Shown: positions 60,489-64,000 of the stretch, in pieces
Layout: every line of letters begins with the position of its first letter
Numbering within the stretch: the first letter of the stretch is position 1
NCBI GenBank assembly: GCA_020846005.1
Contig: JADLEQ010000107.1
Span: forward strand, 1 to 64,000
Source of the DNA: Polyangiaceae bacterium
GTDB taxonomy: Bacteria; Myxococcota_A; Polyangia; Polyangiales; Polyangiaceae
Direction of reading: 5' to 3'
DNA length: 64,000 bases
Position numbers and translations under genes: made by a program
Notes under the pieces: generated by a model
Told to the model about the DNA's origin: nothing
Seen by the model: the letters and a program-made list of their open reading frames with translations, nothing else
Databases searched by the model: none

Positions 60489-61510
60489 GCCTCGGCTTCG
60501 TCACGCGTTGGGATCTCGACAAGACGTACCTGCGCACGGACTTCGACACGCTCGGCGAGCTGCTGCGCACCGCGATCGAGCGACCGGACCGCAAGCGCAG
60601 CGTGCCGGGGGCGGCGGCGCTACTCCGCGAGCTCGGGGCGCACGGCGCGCGCGTGCACATCCTGAGCGGGAGCCCGCGGCAGATGCGCGGCAAGCTAGAG
60701 GCCAAGCTCCGCATCGACCGCGTGCGGTGGGACGCCATGACGCTGAAGCCGAACCTCTCCAACCTGCTGCGCCTCCGGCTCTCGGCGATGAAGGATCAGC
60801 TGGGTTACAAGCTGCCGGCGCTGCTCGAGGCGCGCGCGACCGATCGAGCCTCGCAGCCGGAGCGGCCGCTCGTCGAGGCCCTCGTCGGTGACGACGTGGA
60901 GGCCGACGCCTTCGTCTACTCGCTCTACGCGGACGTGTGCGCCGGCGCCGTGGATCGCGCTGGCCTCGAGCGGGTGCTCACGGAGGGGCGGCTCTACACG
61001 GATCAGCGGCGGCGCGCGCTCGAGGCAGCGGAGCGACTCGCGCCGGAGCCCGCCGTCGAGCGGATCCTCATCCACCTCGACCGGCAGTCCCCCCCGAGTC
61101 GGTTCGACGCCTACGGTACGCGCGTCGTCCCGTTCCACAACTACCTGCAGGCCGCGCTCGTGCTCGCCGAAGAGACGCGACTCGGCGCCTCCGGCGTCCT
61201 CCGCGTGGCGTCGGAGCTGGCGCTCGAGCATCGCTTCGACGCGGAGGCGCTGGCGAGGAGCTACCTCGACCTGCAGCGCAGGGGTCACGTCATGGGATCG
61301 CTGATCCCGCCGCTCACCGCCGCCGCCGAGGCCGAGCCGCTCGCCAACCCGGCCCGGGAGATCCTGCTCCAGGCGTGCGGCCGAATGTTCGAGCTGCTCG
61401 AGCCCCCCGTCGCTCCGCGCGCCGAGCGACCGCCCCGCGTCGACTACGAGGAGCTGGCGGCGCGGCACCGCGGCGGCCAGAGCCGGCGGCTCCCGCGCGA
61501 CGTGCCGTGA
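60485..61510 (+). CDS. HAD-fold phosphatase, App1-like (DUF2183)
   Basis: A 341-residue protein. The N-terminal half has the HAD catalytic motif TRWDLDKTYL (Asp10-x-Asp12-x-Thr14), motif II LSGSPRQM (about 59-66), a Lys region and VGDDVEADAFVY (motif IV). This layout fits the phosphatidate phosphatase App1 catalytic-domain family. The C-terminal half (from about 200) is helical and unassigned. The GTG start overlaps the kinase stop (GTGA), so kinase and phosphatase are made together. Either lipid phosphate or a phosphoprotein could be the substrate. Confidence 0.75.
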   Translation: MSLGFVTRWDLDKTYLRTDFDTLGELLRTAIERPDRKRSVPGAAALLRELGAHGARVHILSGSPRQMRGKLEAKLRIDRVRWDAMTLKPNLSNLLRLRLSAMKDQLGYKLPALLEARATDRASQPERPLVEALVGDDVEADAFVYSLYADVCAGAVDRAGLERVLTEGRLYTDQRRRALEAAERLAPEPAVERILIHLDRQSPPSRFDAYGTRVVPFHNYLQAALVLAEETRLGASGVLRVASELALEHRFDAEALARSYLDLQRRGHVMGSLIPPLTAAAEAEPLANPAREILLQACGRMFELLEPPVAPRAERPPRVDYEELAARHRGGQSRRLPRDVP

Positions 61511-61542
61511 GAGGCGCGGTCCGCACGACCCGCGAGCCTCAC
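61507..61542. terminator. imperfect hairpin between convergent genes
   Basis: GTGAGAGGCGCGG (61507-61519) pairs imperfectly with CCGCGAGCCTCAC (61530-61542), with small bulges. It spans both stops (61510 and 61539) and could end both transcripts. No T-tract. Confidence 0.35.
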
Positions 61543-62936
61543 GCTCGGGACGTGGCCAGCGCCCGGCCGCGCTCGAGCAGCGCGCCTCGCTCGTTCCTCG
61601 CCGGATCCTCGATCACCTCCTCCACGAGCTGGCGGAGCACCTCCCCGACCCACGGCCCTGGCGTGCGACCGACCGCACGCACGAGCTCGGCGCCGTTCAC
61701 GGCGAGATCCGCGACGCCGAGCGCGGCGCCTGCCGCCAGCAGCGCCGCCGCGCGGGCCTCGAGCGCGTCGACCCGCGCGACCTCATCGTCGGCGTCCCGC
61801 CCCTTGGCCCTCACGTCGGCGCGCACCAGGGTATACAGCTCGGGCAAGAGCTCCGTCCCCACGCGGCGGACCCAGCGGCGGACGGCGGCGTCCGTCCAGC
61901 GCTCGTCGTAGCAGACGAGGTGGTGGCGTACGAGCGCCACCACGCGACCGCGCTCGTCGTTCGAGAAGCGCAGGCGCTCCAGCAGCGGACCCGCGATCTC
62001 GGCGCCGATCCGCTCGTGGTCGTGAAACGTGTAGTCGTTCGTCTTGGAGCTGAGCTCGCGCGAGCGGGGCTTGCCGATGTCGTGCAGGAGCGCGGCGACC
62101 CGGAGCACCGCCTCGGGGGGACATGCGTCGACGCACGCGAGGGTGTGGGTCCACACGTCCCAGGCGTGGTGGCGGTTCTGCTCACAACCGACGGCGTCCA
62201 GCAGCTCCGGAGCGGTCGCCTCGAGGAGCCCGTGCGCGCGCATCACCTCGAACGCCCGGGACGGGCGCCGCGCCTTCATCGTCTTCATCCACTCGTCGCG
62301 GATGCGCTCCGCGCTCACCTTCCGATAGCTCGCCAGGGACGGCTCGATCGCCTGGGCCGTCCGCTCCTCGAGCTCGAGCTCCAGCGTGGCGACGAACCGC
62401 GCGGCGCGGAGCACGCGCAGACCGTCCTCGGCGAAGCGCGCGGCCGGCTCGCCCACCGCGCGGAGGAGCTTCGCCTCGAGGTCCGCGACGCCACCGAAGG
62501 GGTCGACCAGGCGCCCGCCGATCGGATCCCACGCCATCGCGTTCACGGTGAAGTCGCGACGGGCGAGGTCCTCCACGAGATCGTCGACGAAGCGCACCGC
62601 GTCCGGTCGGCGACCGTCCGAGTACGACACGTCCCCGCGCAGCGTCGTGACCTCGTACGCGACGCCGCCGTCGAGCACCGTGACCGTGCCGTGGCGGAGC
62701 CCGGTCGGGATCACCCTCGGGAACGCACGCATCACCTCCTCCGGGCGAGCGTCCGTCGCGAGATCCCAGTCATTGCGGCTCGCGGCGGCCGCGCCCTCGC
62801 GTCGCGCGAGCAGCACGTCGCGGACGCACCCGCCGACGACCCAAGCGCGGCGCCCGACGCTCGCGAGTCGTCGCACAATCGCGAGCACCGGATCCGGCAC
62901 GCTGGACGCGAGCGAGCGCTCGTCGGCGGTGGGCAT
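61539..62936 (-). CDS. cca: CCA-adding-type tRNA nucleotidyltransferase with HD domain
   Basis: A 465-residue class II nucleotidyltransferase. The head has VVGGCVRDVLL and NDWDLATDA (catalytic Asp pair), then RRDFTVNAMAWDP and FAEDGLRVLRAARFVATLELELEE; the HD domain has LLHDIGKPRSR. This matches the CCA-adding/poly(A) polymerase family; distinguishing the two needs comparison of the neck region. It has a small insert (REGAAAASRN) between GGCVRD and NDWD. A TAGGAC box lies 8 nt upstream, so leaderless. It lies 50 bp beyond the start side of the partial kinase gene on the same strand. Confidence 0.85.
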   Translation of the reverse strand: MPTADERSLASSVPDPVLAIVRRLASVGRRAWVVGGCVRDVLLARREGAAAASRNDWDLATDARPEEVMRAFPRVIPTGLRHGTVTVLDGGVAYEVTTLRGDVSYSDGRRPDAVRFVDDLVEDLARRDFTVNAMAWDPIGGRLVDPFGGVADLEAKLLRAVGEPAARFAEDGLRVLRAARFVATLELELEERTAQAIEPSLASYRKVSAERIRDEWMKTMKARRPSRAFEVMRAHGLLEATAPELLDAVGCEQNRHHAWDVWTHTLACVDACPPEAVLRVAALLHDIGKPRSRELSSKTNDYTFHDHERIGAEIAGPLLERLRFSNDERGRVVALVRHHLVCYDERWTDAAVRRWVRRVGTELLPELYTLVRADVRAKGRDADDEVARVDALEARAAALLAAGAALGVADLAVNGAELVRAVGRTPGPWVGEVLRQLVEEVIEDPARNERGALLERGRALATSRA

Positions 62937-62944
62937 GCGCGGGA

Positions 62945-62950
62945 GTCCTA
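62945..62950 (-). promoter_or_regulatory. -10 box TAGGAC for a leaderless gene
   Basis: TAGGAC (extended reading TAGGACT) ends 8 nt before the ATG at 62936 on the minus strand. It lies inside the 50-bp gap after the kinase gene, so the nucleotidyltransferase may have its own promoter. Confidence 0.4.
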
Positions 62951-62986
62951 GCGCAGCCGGGCCGACCGCGGTCCCGAACGACGACC

Positions 62987-64000
62987 TCAGTTGCCCCAGG
63001 GGTCGACGATCTCGCCGCCGCCGATCTTCGGCTTCGGCTTCGGTTTCGTCGCCGGCGGGGGCTCGGGCTTGTCCGCCGGCTTGGCGGCGGCCGCCTTCGC
63101 GCCACCGCCGATCTTCGTGTCACGCTCGAGCTTCAGGCTGCGCCGCGGCTGCGTGGCGTCGATCGAGAACGACTCCGTCCGGAAGCCGTCCCGCCGCACC
63201 TCGACGGTCACGGCCTCGCCTTCGCCGACGTCGAGCACGACGGGGCTCGTACCGAGGTCGGTCTCCCCTCGGAACACGTGGGCGTCCAGCGGCTCGACCG
63301 CGAGTGCGACGGACACCTTCGCGGCGGTCGGTGGGGTCGGGGCCGCGTTCACGGCGGGCTCCGCGGGCTTCGTCGGCGCCGGAGCGGCGACGACGTCCGC
63401 GGCGGGGGCTGCGTCGCTGGCGGCGCTCCGCGCGAAGATGGCTAGGACCAGGCCCACGGCGACGGTCACGCCCGCTGCGCCGGCGACCAGCGGCAGCGCG
63501 CTCCGCCGGCGGCCGCCGCTCGCCGGGCTCGCCGGCAGCGGCTCCGGCATGCCCTTCTTGAAGTAGTCGGCCGGGACGTTGAAGCCGCCGGAGCGCTGCA
63601 TCATCTCGGCGACGGCCGTGGGGATCAGGCCCTCCTCGAGGCGCGTCAAATCCTCGAGCAGTTCCGACATCGTGGCGTAGCGCTGCTCGGGTCGCTTGGA
63701 CAAGCACTTCAGCACGATCGCCTCGAGGCCGGGCGGCACGTCGTTGGGCTGGGGCACCAGCGCGCGGATCGGCACCGGCGCCTTGTACATGTGCTGGGTG
63801 AGGATCCCCATGAAGTTGTCGGCGTCGAACGGCACCTTCCCGCTCGCCAGCTCGTAGAGGATCACACCGAAGGCGTAGATATCGCAGCGCAGGTCGATCT
63901 CGGCCCCGGCGGCCTGCTCGGGGGACATGTAGTGCGGCGTGCCGAACACGGTACCCGCGCGGGTGAGCTTCCCCTCGCTCGAGGTCGACACCTTGGCGAT
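62987..64000 (-). CDS. transmembrane Ser/Thr kinase with PEGA domain (cut by window edge)
   Basis: The C-terminal 337 residues of a kinase whose start lies beyond base 64000; the frame is open to the edge. Visible are the activation-loop end GTVFGTPHYMSPEQ (about 17-30 of the visible part), the rest of the C-lobe to about 130, then one transmembrane helix (ALPLVAGAAGVTVAVGLVLAIFA). An extracytoplasmic PEGA-like domain (VEPLDAHVFRGETDLGTSPVVLDVGEGEAVTVEVRRDGF) and a Lys/Pro-rich tail follow. PEGA domains are thought to bind envelope surface components. The next gene on the strand is the CCA-type enzyme. Confidence 0.88.
   Translation of the reverse strand: MAKVSTSSEGKLTRAGTVFGTPHYMSPEQAAGAEIDLRCDIYAFGVILYELASGKVPFDADNFMGILTQHMYKAPVPIRALVPQPNDVPPGLEAIVLKCLSKRPEQRYATMSELLEDLTRLEEGLIPTAVAEMMQRSGGFNVPADYFKKGMPEPLPASPASGGRRRSALPLVAGAAGVTVAVGLVLAIFARSAASDAAPAADVVAAPAPTKPAEPAVNAAPTPPTAAKVSVALAVEPLDAHVFRGETDLGTSPVVLDVGEGEAVTVEVRRDGFRTESFSIDATQPRRSLKLERDTKIGGGAKAAAAKPADKPEPPPATKPKPKPKIGGGEIVDPWGN

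Overview
The window is about 70 percent G+C with myxobacterial hallmarks. These are Cys-rich repeat lipoproteins, a metalloprotease ending in a MYXO-CTERM sorting tail, a GltJ/AgmX-type zinc-ribbon/GYF/TonB-like protein, an OMP_myx-like beta-barrel, and five Hanks-type Ser/Thr kinase genes (one cut by the right edge). I read it as a chromosomal segment of a Myxococcota species, probably of the Polyangia. I see no tRNA, rRNA, insertion sequence, prophage or CRISPR array.

Layout. 1-11 kb: secreted or lipid-anchored Cys-rich and LamG-like proteins, a LysR/deacetylase divergent pair, a tail-anchored protein and a Gly-rich beta-helix lipoprotein. 11-20 kb: a PLP enzyme, a GntR regulator, an alpha/beta hydrolase coupled to an ABC ATPase and FecCD permease, a DUF59 plus membrane-protein pair, an outer-membrane protein, gpmA and a TesB thioesterase. 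20-28 kb: three exported proteins, MogA, two small membrane proteins and a radical SAM enzyme. 27.8-27.95 kb: an apparent small RNA gene. 28-38.5 kb: ftsB-like gene, a 1,773-residue kinase/TPR protein, secA and a kinase. 38.7-46.6 kb: rseP-rsmB-dapA-dapB, the metalloprotease and lgt. 46.6-64 kb: a YkvA-like protein, thiolase, acetyltransferase, GltJ-like protein, pgeF, kinase plus PBP1A, acyltransferase, a MshEN-domain protein, a kinase-ATPase coupled to a HAD phosphatase, a CCA-type nucleotidyltransferase and the partial kinase.

Two regulatory patterns stand out. First, about 14 genes have a TAnnnT-like -10 box ending only 6-9 nt before the start codon and no Shine-Dalgarno sequence. Genes with a box 27-55 nt upstream are leadered, and two of them (28544 and 48399) have an obvious Shine-Dalgarno. 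This suggests that leaderless transcription is common here. Second, two near-perfect sigma-54 promoters are visible. One (858-873) places its predicted +1 exactly on the ATG of the first lipoprotein and has a duplicated, degenerate copy near 3.2 kb. The other (27834-27849) drives a predicted 78-nt RNA ending in a 13-bp stem with a T-tract and a C-rich loop, the only U-tract terminator I noticed. Most other gene ends carry hairpins without a T-tract.
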